This document shows positions 36,986 to 45,526 of a DNA stretch of 48,024 nucleotides, piece after piece. The position numbers and the translations under genes are program-made. The notes beneath the pieces are model-generated. The model ran no database searches and had not been told where the DNA came from. It saw only the letters and a list, made by a program, of their open reading frames with translations. Position 1 is the stretch's first letter; every line of letters begins with the position of its first letter. Source of the DNA: Rhodoferax ferrireducens. GTDB lineage: Bacteria > Pseudomonadota > Gammaproteobacteria > Burkholderiales > Burkholderiaceae_C. The stretch lies in assembly GCF_003347515.1 (NCBI RefSeq), contig NZ_QEII01000235.1:1-48024 (forward strand), given 5' to 3'.

Positions 36986-38335
36986 TTACGGGTGTGATGC
37001 TGCTGCGTCGCTGGCATTAGGAGTCAGATAGTTGAGTTGCGCCCACAAGCGGGCGGTTTCCATCTCCAGGCGCAGGCGTTCCATGCGCATGTCGACCTCG
37101 GTACGCCGTGCCTCCAGCACTGCGCTGAGGGTGCCCCCGGTAGCGACACCACCTCGATAGGCAGCGATGGCGGCCCGTGTGCGCTCTGTTGTGAGCGGAA
37201 GAATGGATTCGTCATAACGTCGCAGACGGGCGCGATTGCTTTGCCATTCCTGCACCATGATGCGTAGCTCGGCTGTATGGGCGCGTACCGCGTCTTCCCG
37301 TTCGGCACGCAGTTGGGCAACAGTCGCCAGTTTGGCTGCAAGTTCACGGTCTTGGCGGTTCTTTTGATCCCACAGCAAGGGCACCGACACGTTAAGAGAA
37401 ACCATGTTGGAGTAGGCGGGGCCGCGCTGGCTGAACATCAGTTCCACGCTCCAATCAGCCTGCTTGCTGGCCTGTGCCAGTTCAACGTCGGCCCGCGCCA
37501 TTTCTTCCTGCTTCGCCATCACGGCGACTTGCGGGTGGTGCAGGAGCTGGGCATCAAGGTTGGATTCATTCAAACGCAGCACGTCGGTTGCAGGAAGATC
37601 GGCCAAACGTTGTGCCGCTACCTCGCCGACCCATCGTGCCAACTGCGCCTTGGCGGTGGCTACCTGGGCTTGCGCTTGTGCAATGCGGTCTTCCATCTGG
37701 GCGAGCACTGAACGGGCGGCGAATACATCGCTCTGCGAGCCACGTCCCCCCCGATAAGCAGCATCAGCGGCTTCGATTTGCAGCCTGGTTTCATCCCGCT
37801 GACGTAGCAGCAGATCCACCATGCGTTCCTGGTAATAGCGGTCCAGCCATGCCACGGCGGTACTGCGCTGCACGTTGATCAAGGTGAGTGCGCGATTGGC
37901 TTCGGCGGTTTCAGCCTCTTTTTCAAAGCGCATGCCGCGCGCTTTGCGCTTTCCCTCACGCGTGAATTCTTGCATGACGCCGACAGAGCGCATGGTCATG
38001 AAATCCCGCGTCAGGCTAAAGCGGTCTTCACCGTTGATGGGCAGATTGTTGAGCCCGAGTTTCAATACCGGGTCAGGTAACTGCCCCGCAGCAACGACCA
38101 TTTCACGGGCGGCGCTGGCTTGCAAACTCCCGGCTTCAATGAGCCGCGATTGGACAACGGCCATTTGCAAAGCGGCAAGCAAAGTCAGTGGCGCTGCATC
38201 CGGTTTGACCGCTGGCATGGCTTGGGTTTGCGCAAAAATAGGCGGCGCGTCAGCCGCCAGCACCACAGCCGGCGCTGCCAACAAGGCCGCCAATAAGGCC
38301 GCAGCCAGCGCACGGCGAGGGGAGATTGAAACCAT
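36986..38335 (-). CDS. cusC: Outer-membrane efflux channel CusC (TolC family)
   Basis: The 449-residue outer-membrane partner of the CusBA pump. A signal peptide (ALAAALLAALLAAPAVVLA) is followed by two OEP repeats of long alpha-helices, including AAREMVVAAGQLPDPVLKLGLNNLP, RSVGVMQEFTREGKRKARG and VSLNVSVPLLWDQKNRQDREL. No lipobox Cys is seen after the signal, unlike E. coli CusC. A strong GGAGG lies before the start. It is the first of the efflux genes after the small exported Cys protein. Confidence 0.92.
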   Translation of the reverse strand: MVSISPRRALAAALLAALLAAPAVVLAADAPPIFAQTQAMPAVKPDAAPLTLLAALQMAVVQSRLIEAGSLQASAAREMVVAAGQLPDPVLKLGLNNLPINGEDRFSLTRDFMTMRSVGVMQEFTREGKRKARGMRFEKEAETAEANRALTLINVQRSTAVAWLDRYYQERMVDLLLRQRDETRLQIEAADAAYRGGRGSQSDVFAARSVLAQMEDRIAQAQAQVATAKAQLARWVGEVAAQRLADLPATDVLRLNESNLDAQLLHHPQVAVMAKQEEMARADVELAQASKQADWSVELMFSQRGPAYSNMVSLNVSVPLLWDQKNRQDRELAAKLATVAQLRAEREDAVRAHTAELRIMVQEWQSNRARLRRYDESILPLTTERTRAAIAAYRGGVATGGTLSAVLEARRTEVDMRMERLRLEMETARLWAQLNYLTPNASDAAASHP

Positions 38336-38431
38336 GAAAGTCCTCCACGAACGTCACAAAGAAGGGAACGCTCAAGGCGTTCATCGATGTGTGACGAACA
38401 AGCCAGAGCCCAGCGCAAAGCCAGGGCGGGC

Positions 38432-38845
38432 TTATAGACGGAAGACTTGGTGAACTAGATAGAGAGGTGGACTACCGGGCGGTCGCTCGGGAGTTTGGGT
38501 TACAGGGACTGCAAGCGCCGCAGATTCCAACGCTGGCTGGAAAATCCAAACCAATGACCACAAGACATCCAATGCCGTCAACTGTACATCCGCACTGTTT
38601 TTGGATTCATGCGATTGCAGGCCGGATTCGCAATAGGCTTTGCACAGGCTTGGCTGCTCCTCGTCCATCTGGCTTGCGGACATGGAGTCGCAGTCCGCCA
38701 TGACAACGGCATTGCCGTCAATCATTGAAACCGACTGTTTGAGCAACTGCGGACAGGCGTAGGCAGCAGTGGCGATTTGCGCAAACAACAGGCACAGCGC
38801 CACAAAAGTGGCTATCCATGTGCGAGTTGACTTGGCTTTTCTCAT
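38432..38845 (-). CDS. Small exported Cys-containing protein heading the cus operon
   Basis: A 137-residue protein with an N-terminal signal sequence (TWIATFVALCLLFAQIATA) and a mature part holding Cys residues in AYACPQLL, MADCDSM and LCKAYCESGLQSHE, plus several Met. The C-terminal Pro-rich tail includes ERPPGSPPLYLVHQVF. Proteins with such a Cys/Met/His pattern occur at the head of copper-resistance operons of beta-proteobacteria, but I cannot assign a named family. Its position 96 bases before cusC on the same strand suggests a role in periplasmic copper binding. Confidence 0.72.
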   Translation of the reverse strand: MRKAKSTRTWIATFVALCLLFAQIATAAYACPQLLKQSVSMIDGNAVVMADCDSMSASQMDEEQPSLCKAYCESGLQSHESKNSADVQLTALDVLWSLVWIFQPALESAALAVPVTQTPERPPGSPPLYLVHQVFRL

Positions 38846-38853
38846 GTTCGTAG

Positions 38854-38988
38854 TTTATCGCAACGACCCCGACCTCAGGCGCGCACGACGTGTTCGTGAG
38901 CACCGGTTTGGGGAACTCCGACTTTGGCGCCTTCAGCGACACGGTCGGCGGTTCAGGCTTTATTGACCCGGCACTTGTCCATCATTGA
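38854..38988 (+). pseudogene. Possible 3' remnant of an exported-protein gene
   Basis: An open stretch between two stops reads like the C-terminal part of a real protein: GAHDVFVSTGLGNSDFG followed by a Gly/Ser-rich run and FIDPALVHH. It has no start codon or ribosome-binding site. The composition resembles C-terminal regions of exported beta-rich proteins, but no family can be named. It may be a decayed gene at the boundary between the copper operon and the caspase operon. Confidence 0.25.
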
Positions 38989-39109
38989 TTTTTATCAAGC
39001 TGACGACGCCGATCTCTGACTCCAATCGCTCGCTAGTGACTATGTTTGTCGGGGCACGGGCAGAAGTACGCGCGCCAATCTCGCCTAGGGCTTTCGAAAG
39101 GAGCTTGAC

Positions 39110-40012
39110 ATGGCAAACAACAAGACGGCAAGCGCCCAGGGCCTCGCGCTGCATATCGGCCTCAACAGCGTCAGCGAGGCGGCCTACAGCGGCTGGAGCG
39201 GCCCGCTGGCCGCCTGCGAGTTCGACGCCAATGACATGGCCGCCATCGCGAAAACCAGGGGCATGAAGTCCACCGTGCTGCTGACCAAAAAAGCCACGCG
39301 CGCCCACATGCTGGCCAGCCTGCGCAGCGCGGCCAAGGCGTTGAAGGCGGGCGACCTGTTTCTCCTGACCTACTCCGGCCACGGTGGCCAGGTGCCCGAC
39401 CTGAACGGCGACGAGGCCGACAAGAAGGACGAGACCTGGTGCCTGTTTGACGGCCAGCTGATCGACGATGAGCTCTACCTGGAGCTCAGCAAGTTCAAAG
39501 CCGGCGTGCGCATCCTGGTGCTGTCCGACAGCTGCCACAGCGGCAGCGTCACGCGTGAACTGCCACCGCCACCGCCACCCCCCGGCCAGCGCGTCAAGCT
39601 GATGCCCGATGCCGTGGCCCGGCGCGTTTATACCGAACACCAAGCCTTCTATGACAAGCTGCAGCAGGACGTCATTCAGGCCGCCGGCAAGGCGGTCGTC
39701 GACCCGGATGCGGCGCTGGCGGCACTGGCGCAAGTCGGTGCGGCAGCGCACGCGACCACACTCGTTGGCAGCTTTCGACCGGCCGTCATCCTGATCTCCG
39801 GCTGCCAGGACAACCAGACTTCGATGGACGGCGAACACAACGGTGCCTTCACCGAAGCGCTGCTGAAAGTCTGGAACCAGGGCCGCTTCCGCGGCAGCTA
39901 CGACGCCTTCCACACGCGCATCCGCGCCGCCCTGCCGGCCAGCCAGTCACCCAACCTGTTCACGCTCGGCCAGGCGGGTGGCTTTCTGCAACAAACGCCC
40001 TTCACGGTCTGA
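39110..40012 (+). CDS. Caspase-family peptidase (metacaspase-like)
   Basis: A 300-residue protein with the caspase (C14) fold and both catalytic residues: His91 in [12 protein letters not shown] and Cys142 in [11 protein letters not shown]. The N-terminal [11 protein letters not shown] is the first strand, with the acidic pair ACEFDANDM typical of metacaspases. After the Cys lies a run of seven prolines (152-158) and an insert of about 80 residues before the last strand region ([16 protein letters not shown]). No signal peptide is present, so it should act in the cytoplasm. AAGGAG stands six bases before the ATG. The next gene starts 21 bases later. Relatives cut after Arg or Lys; its target is unknown. 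Confidence 0.9.
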   Translation: MANNKTASAQGLALHIGLNSVSEAAYSGWSGPLAACEFDANDMAAIAKTRGMKSTVLLTKKATRAHMLASLRSAAKALKAGDLFLLTYSGHGGQVPDLNGDEADKKDETWCLFDGQLIDDELYLELSKFKAGVRILVLSDSCHSGSVTRELPPPPPPPGQRVKLMPDAVARRVYTEHQAFYDKLQQDVIQAAGKAVVDPDAALAALAQVGAAAHATTLVGSFRPAVILISGCQDNQTSMDGEHNGAFTEALLKVWNQGRFRGSYDAFHTRIRAALPASQSPNLFTLGQAGGFLQQTPFTV

Positions 40013-40033
40013 CGACCGGCTTAGAGACGCGCC

Positions 40034-43000
40034 ATGGCCACCCGAGCACAAGACATCAGCTTCATCATCCCGGGCCAGGCGCAGACGGGCGGTACGGCCA
40101 CCCGCGGCAGCAGCAAGGCCTCGGTGCGGGTCGGTGCACAGCGCGGCGGCGCCGAGCCGGTGCGCATCACCGCCCGCCCGGGCGAGGACGTGGTGGTGCT
40201 GAGCATCGCCAACGGGCCAACGCTGTACCTGCACCCCGAAGACGCGCGCGACCTGATGCGCGCGCAAAGCGCCGGTGCCAGCCGCAGTGCGGTCAATGCG
40301 GCCGACGACAACGAGGTCGTCGTCTCGCCGCAGCTCGGCTGGCCGGGCCTGGAGGCAGGCGCCACGCGCGGCGCCACGCGCGGCTGGATGGGCCAGGCCG
40401 TGCTCAGCGCCTTCGAGCTCATCACCGGCCTGGCCAAAGACCCGGCCGCCCAACTGGCCGCCGCCGCCATCACGAAGAAGGTTGACGGTGCGGTGGACGC
40501 CGGCGTGTACCAACTCTCGGCGACTGCGCTGGAGCCGCTCAAGGACAGCGGCCGCAAGCGCGAGGCGGTGCCGGCGGCGGCCGACGGCGGGCCGCTGCTG
40601 GTGCTGGTGCACGGCACCTTCGTCGACAGCGTCAGCACCTTCGGCAAGCTCTGGACCTTGCACCCGCAGACCGTGCGTGAGTTGTTCCAGCATTACGGCG
40701 ACCGGGTCTACGCACTCGATCATCCGACCCTGGGGCAGAGCCCGATCGCCAACGCCCTGACGCTCGTGCGCGCCATGCCAGCGGGGGCGCGCCTGCGCCT
40801 GCTCACGCATTCGCGCGGCGGCCTGGTGGCCGAGGTGCTGGCGCGCGCCTGCGGCGGCAAGCCGCCCGGCAGCGAGGAGCTGGCGCTGTTCGCCGGTGCC
40901 GACTACCGCCAGCAACGGACCGATCTGCAAGCCCTGTCCCAAGAGGCCATCGCCAAGGGCCTGAAGATCGAGCGCGTAGTGCGCGTGGCCTGCCCGGCGC
41001 GCGGCACGCTGTTGGCGTCCAAACGCTTCGACGCCTACCTGTCGGTATTGAAGTGGAGCCTGGAACTCGGCGGCGTGCCGGTGGCGCCGCGGTTGCTCGA
41101 TTTTTTGTGTGAAGTGGCGCGCCGGCGCGCCCAGCCCGACGAGCTGCCCGGCATCGAAGCCATGATGCCCGGCAGCGCGCTGGTGCAGTGGCTGAACGGC
41201 AGTGGCAGTGGCGGCAGCGACGCCCTCCCCGGTGAGCTGCGCGTGGTGGCCGGCGACATGGAAGGCGACTCGATCGGCTCCTGGGTCAAGACCCTGTTGT
41301 CCGACGCCTTCTACTGGACCGACAACGACCTGATCGTACAAACCCGTTCGATGTACGGCGGCGCGCCGCGTGCCGCCAGCGCCGCCGGTGCAGGCGCCAG
41401 TTTTGTGCTGGATCGCGGCGCCAAGGTCTCGCATTTCAACTACTTCGTCAACGAGAGCTCGGTCAAGGCGATCACCAGCGCGCTGCTGGAGACGGCACCG
41501 GCCGACTTCGCGACCATCGGTCCGCTGTCCTGGGCCGGCGAGGACGCGAGTGGCACCCGTGCGGCCAAGGCAGTGGCCCGTTCGCGCGGTGCCGATGCCG
41601 CCGACGCCGCCAACCGACCGGCGGTGTTTGTGCTGCCCGGCATCCTGGGCTCCAATCTCAAACTTGACGGCCAGCGCATCTGGCTCGGCTTTCGGTTCGT
41701 CAACGGCCTCAAAAAACTGGCGTGGGACCCGGCGACGGCGGCGCGCGTCGAGCCCGACGGCCCGATTGGCAGTACCTACGACGAGCTGATCGAGCGCCTG
41801 GCCGACAGCCACGAGGTGATCCCCTTCGCCTATGACTGGCGTCGCCCGATCGAAGACGAAGCGCAGCGCCTGGCAGCGGCGGTGGATGCCGCGCTGGCCG
41901 CGCGCAACACCAGCCAGCAACCGGTACGCCTGCTCGCGCATTCGATGGGCGGGCTGGTGGCGCGCACCATGCGTCTGGAAAAGCCCGAGACCTGGGCCCG
42001 CATGATGGCGCGTGAGGGCGCACGCCTCTTGATGCTGGGCACGCCCAACGGCGGCTCGTGGGCGCCGATGCAAACGCTCTCGGGCGACGACACCTTCGGC
42101 AACGCGCTGGTGGCCTTCGGCGCGCTGTTCGACAACGGCGGCGCGCGCAAGATGATGGCTGGCATGCCCGGCTTCATCCAGTTACAGGCCGCGCTGCTCG
42201 ACCCCACGCTCGGCCTCGACAAAGCCAGCACCTGGCAGAAGCTGGCCGACGAGGACATGGCGGCGCTGCGCGAGCGCAGCCTCTGGCACGACGAGGGGGC
42301 GCAGCGCACCATCTACGAGTGGGGCGCACCGCCGCAAGCCATTCTCGACCAGGCGGTGCAGTTGCGCCGACGCCTGGACGCGCAGCTTGAGACCCTGGGC
42401 GCCGATGCGCCGAAGATGCTGCTGGTGGTCGGCCACGCGCGCTTCACACCGGCCGGCATCACACAGACCGCCGACGGGCTGGAATACCTCGACGCGCCCG
42501 ACGACGGCGACGGCCGCGTCACCCTGACGAGCGCGCTGCTGCCGGGCGTGCGCACCTGGAAGGTCGATGCCGAACACGGCAAGCTACCCGATGTGACGAG
42601 CGCCTTCGCGGCCTACATCGAGCTGCTCGACACCGGCCAGACCGCCCAGCTGGAAGTGCAGGAGCCCGCCGCCCCCGGCGTGCGCGGCGCCGCCGGTGCG
42701 GCGGCAGCAGTGGCGCCGCTGGTGCGCAACCGGCCTTCGCGCGGCCTGCAATCCTCGCGCCCACCGTCGAGCGAGGCCGAGGTGCTGGGCCTGGCGCGCA
42801 GCGATACCGATGGCCGCAGCACACGGAGCAAGAGCGCGGCGCTGCGCGTGTCGGTGTACAACGGCGACCTCAAATTCGTCAGCCAGCCCTTGTTGGTTGG
42901 GCACTACCGTTCGCTGGTACTGACCGGGACCGAGGGCGTCGTCGATGGGCTGGTCGGTCATGCCATGAGCAAGTCGCTCGCCGCCGGCCTGTACCCCGAC

Positions 43001-45526
43001 GCCACCGGCTCGCACCAGATCTTCGGCAACCAGCGCCATGACCCGGACAATGTGTTCGCCATGGCGCGGCCGCAGGCGGTGGTGGTGGCGGGCCTCGGTG
43101 AAGAGGGCAAGCTGCGCGCCAGCGAACTGGTCTACACCGTGCGCCAGGCGGTGCTGGCCTATGCGCAGCGGGTGTCGGAACAGGGCGGTGTGGCGCAGTT
43201 CGAGCTGGCGGCCACCTTGATCGGCAGCGGCGGCACCGGCATCAGCGCCGGCAGCGCGGCGCAGTTGATCGCGCAAGGCGTGTTTGAAGCCAGCCAGAAA
43301 TTGCTGCAGAGTGGCTGGCCGCAACTGAGCCGCCTGATCCTGGTGGAGTTCTACCTCGACCGCGCCAGCGATGCCTGGCGTGCGCTGCAGGTGCAGTCAA
43401 TCGCGACGCCGAACCAGCTGGAACTGGTGGGCCTGATCAGCTCCGGCGACGGCGCCTTGCGGCGCTCGCTCGATTCGAGCTACCGCGGCGCCGCCTACGA
43501 CCTGATCAGCGCGCTGACCGGCCCGCGCGACAGCCACGGCCAGCCGACGATCCAGTACGTGCTCGACACGCGGCGCGCCCGCACCGAAGTGCGGGCCCAG
43601 CAGGCGCAGGGCACGCTGCTTAACGAACTGGTGGCCAAGGCCTCGAACGACGCGAACCGCGATGCGCAGATCGGGCGCACGCTGTTCAAGCTGCTGGTGC
43701 CGGTGGAGATGGAACCGTTCCTCGGTGGCACCTCCGAGATGCTGATCGAGCTCGACGCCGGCTCGGCCGTGATCCCGTGGGAACTGCTGGACACCGATGC
43801 CCCCGCGCACAGCGGCGGCGACCCGCGACCCTGGGCGATTCGCAGCAAGCTGCTGCGCAAGCTGCGCACCGAAGACTTCCGCGCCCAGGTGTCGGATGCG
43901 AATGCCGACGACAGCGTGCTGGTGATCGGCGAGCCGCTGAGCGACCCCACGCGCTACCCACCGCTGCCGGGCGCCCGCGCCGAAGCCATCGCGGTCATGA
44001 CGCGGCTGACCAGCGCCACCGATGGCCTTCAATCGGGCAAGGTGCGCGCACTGGTCAGCGGCGCTGACGACGCGCGCAGTGTGATCAACGCGCTGTTCGA
44101 GCGCGCCTACCGGGTCGTGCATGTGGCCGGCCACGGCGCACCCGGCGCCCGGGGCGGCGTGGTGCTGTCGGGCGACACCTTTCTGGGTGCGGCCGAGATC
44201 AAGGCCATGCGCACCGTGCCCGAGCTGGTGTTCCTGAACTGCTGCCACCTGGCCGGGCGCGACGCCTCGCTGACGCTGCAGCCCTACGACCGCGCGAGCT
44301 TTGCGGCCACCATCGCGCAGGCGCTGATCGAGGTCGGCGTGCGCTGCGTGATCGCCGCCGGCTGGGCGGTGGAAGACGGGCCGGCCGAGAAGTTCGCGAC
44401 CACCTTCTACGCGGTGCTCTTGCGCGGCGAGCGTTTTATCGACGCCGTCGCCGCCGCGCGCGAAGCGGCCTGGCGCGAGAGCCCGCAGGGCAACACCTGG
44501 GCCGCCTACCAGTGTTACGGCGACCCGGGCTGGACCTGGCGCCGCGGCGGCGCCGATGCCCAGCGCAAGGCGCCGCCGGTGGGCGACGAATTCGCGGCGG
44601 TGTCGTCACCGGTGGCGCTCGCGCTGGCACTTGAAACGCTCGCCATCCGCAGCCGCTTCAGCAACGTGAAAGCCGAGGCGCAACGCGACAAACTGCATTT
44701 TCTCGAATCGAAGTTCGCCCCGCCCTGGGGCGCCATGGGCGCGGTGGCCGAAGCCTTCGGCCTGGCCTATGCCCAGGCCCAGGACAGCGCCCGGGCGATC
44801 GACTGGTACCGCGTGGCCGTCAATGCGGCGGACGGCAGTGCCTCGTTCCGGGCCGCCGAACAACTCGGCAACGAACTGGCGCGCCACGGCGAGACGCTCA
44901 GCGACGAGTCCACTGCGCGCCCCTTGATCGAAGAAGGCATCGCCCAGCTCAGCCGGCTGGTCGCACTGCAGGCCACGATGGAGCGCGAGAGCCTGCTCGG
45001 TTCAGCCTGGAAGCGCTTGGTGCTGCTGGAAGCGCGTGCGGGCCACGATGCGGCCTCGCTCAAGGCGCTGGAAAAAATGGCGGCGCACTACGCCCACGCC
45101 GAGACCCTGGCGCGCCAGGTGCAGGCGGACAAGCTGTTCTACCCGGCTAAAAACTGCATCAGTGCCGAGCTGCGGCTGGCCTTCCTGCAGCAGCGCGCGC
45201 CGCGCCTGACCGAGGAACGGCTGCGCATGGTGCGCGAATCGCTGGACCGGGCAGCCAGCGAGCGGCCCGACTTCTGGTCGGTGGTCGGGCAAACCGAACT
45301 GGCGCTGCTGGAAGCGCTGGCGCAGGGCCGCCTCGCCGGCTCCTGGCCCGGCCTGATGCAGACCTTGCGCGAGCTCAAGGCGCGCGTGCCAGCGGCGCCA
45401 AGTTGGGACTCGGTCTACACCGAAGCGCGCTTCACGCTGGAGCCGTATCAGCGAGTGGCCAGTGCGCCTGAGCAGCGCGCTGCGATGGCGCTGCTGCAAG
45501 GCCTGAAGGCGTTGGCGACCGCATGA
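40034..45526 (+). CDS. Giant protein: two alpha/beta-hydrolase domains + CHAT protease domain + helical-repeat tail
   Basis: An 1830-residue cytoplasmic protein. The first hydrolase domain (about 185-450) has LLVLVHGTFVDS and a nucleophile elbow THSRGG with Ser260. The second (about 525-790) resembles LCAT/PGAP1-type lipases: VFVLPGILGSNL, FAYDWRRP and AHSMGG with Ser637, then LMLGTPNGGSW. A middle region (about 930-1200) is unrecognised. The CHAT domain (about 1215-1500) shows HVAGHG (His1363, His1367) and VFLNCCHLAG (Cys1404 as likely nucleophile). The tail (about 1520-1830) looks like TPR-type helices. It follows the caspase gene and overlaps the TIR gene by four bases. It probably combines lipid or ester hydrolysis with proteolysis; the trigger and substrates are unknown. 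Confidence 0.9.
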   Translation: MATRAQDISFIIPGQAQTGGTATRGSSKASVRVGAQRGGAEPVRITARPGEDVVVLSIANGPTLYLHPEDARDLMRAQSAGASRSAVNAADDNEVVVSPQLGWPGLEAGATRGATRGWMGQAVLSAFELITGLAKDPAAQLAAAAITKKVDGAVDAGVYQLSATALEPLKDSGRKREAVPAAADGGPLLVLVHGTFVDSVSTFGKLWTLHPQTVRELFQHYGDRVYALDHPTLGQSPIANALTLVRAMPAGARLRLLTHSRGGLVAEVLARACGGKPPGSEELALFAGADYRQQRTDLQALSQEAIAKGLKIERVVRVACPARGTLLASKRFDAYLSVLKWSLELGGVPVAPRLLDFLCEVARRRAQPDELPGIEAMMPGSALVQWLNGSGSGGSDALPGELRVVAGDMEGDSIGSWVKTLLSDAFYWTDNDLIVQTRSMYGGAPRAASAAGAGASFVLDRGAKVSHFNYFVNESSVKAITSALLETAPADFATIGPLSWAGEDASGTRAAKAVARSRGADAADAANRPAVFVLPGILGSNLKLDGQRIWLGFRFVNGLKKLAWDPATAARVEPDGPIGSTYDELIERLADSHEVIPFAYDWRRPIEDEAQRLAAAVDAALAARNTSQQPVRLLAHSMGGLVARTMRLEKPETWARMMAREGARLLMLGTPNGGSWAPMQTLSGDDTFGNALVAFGALFDNGGARKMMAGMPGFIQLQAALLDPTLGLDKASTWQKLADEDMAALRERSLWHDEGAQRTIYEWGAPPQAILDQAVQLRRRLDAQLETLGADAPKMLLVVGHARFTPAGITQTADGLEYLDAPDDGDGRVTLTSALLPGVRTWKVDAEHGKLPDVTSAFAAYIELLDTGQTAQLEVQEPAAPGVRGAAGAAAAVAPLVRNRPSRGLQSSRPPSSEAEVLGLARSDTDGRSTRSKSAALRVSVYNGDLKFVSQPLLVGHYRSLVLTGTEGVVDGLVGHAMSKSLAAGLYPDATGSHQIFGNQRHDPDNVFAMARPQAVVVAGLGEEGKLRASELVYTVRQAVLAYAQRVSEQGGVAQFELAATLIGSGGTGISAGSAAQLIAQGVFEASQKLLQSGWPQLSRLILVEFYLDRASDAWRALQVQSIATPNQLELVGLISSGDGALRRSLDSSYRGAAYDLISALTGPRDSHGQPTIQYVLDTRRARTEVRAQQAQGTLLNELVAKASNDANRDAQIGRTLFKLLVPVEMEPFLGGTSEMLIELDAGSAVIPWELLDTDAPAHSGGDPRPWAIRSKLLRKLRTEDFRAQVSDANADDSVLVIGEPLSDPTRYPPLPGARAEAIAVMTRLTSATDGLQSGKVRALVSGADDARSVINALFERAYRVVHVAGHGAPGARGGVVLSGDTFLGAAEIKAMRTVPELVFLNCCHLAGRDASLTLQPYDRASFAATIAQALIEVGVRCVIAAGWAVEDGPAEKFATTFYAVLLRGERFIDAVAAAREAAWRESPQGNTWAAYQCYGDPGWTWRRGGADAQRKAPPVGDEFAAVSSPVALALALETLAIRSRFSNVKAEAQRDKLHFLESKFAPPWGAMGAVAEAFGLAYAQAQDSARAIDWYRVAVNAADGSASFRAAEQLGNELARHGETLSDESTARPLIEEGIAQLSRLVALQATMERESLLGSAWKRLVLLEARAGHDAASLKALEKMAAHYAHAETLARQVQADKLFYPAKNCISAELRLAFLQQRAPRLTEERLRMVRESLDRAASERPDFWSVVGQTELALLEALAQGRLAGSWPGLMQTLRELKARVPAAPSWDSVYTEARFTLEPYQRVASAPEQRAAMALLQGLKALATA

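Noticed and set aside
38366..38382. GAACGC-TCAAG-GCGTTC hairpin between the small Cys protein and cusC as a terminator
   Set aside because: No T-tract follows on either side and both genes are in one direction. It may be a spacer hairpin but termination is not supported.
39947..42073. Long open frame (about 708 codons) on the minus strand opposite the caspase and CHAT genes
   Set aside because: It is the mirror of a G+C-rich coding strand: His/Arg/Gly/Ala-rich, no domain, no start context. The plus-strand frames have clear catalytic motifs.
40034..45526. TPR-CHAT protease of a type III-E CRISPR (Craspase-like) system
   Set aside because: There is no CRISPR array, gRAMP (Cas7-11) or other cas gene nearby, and the protein carries hydrolase domains not found in that system.
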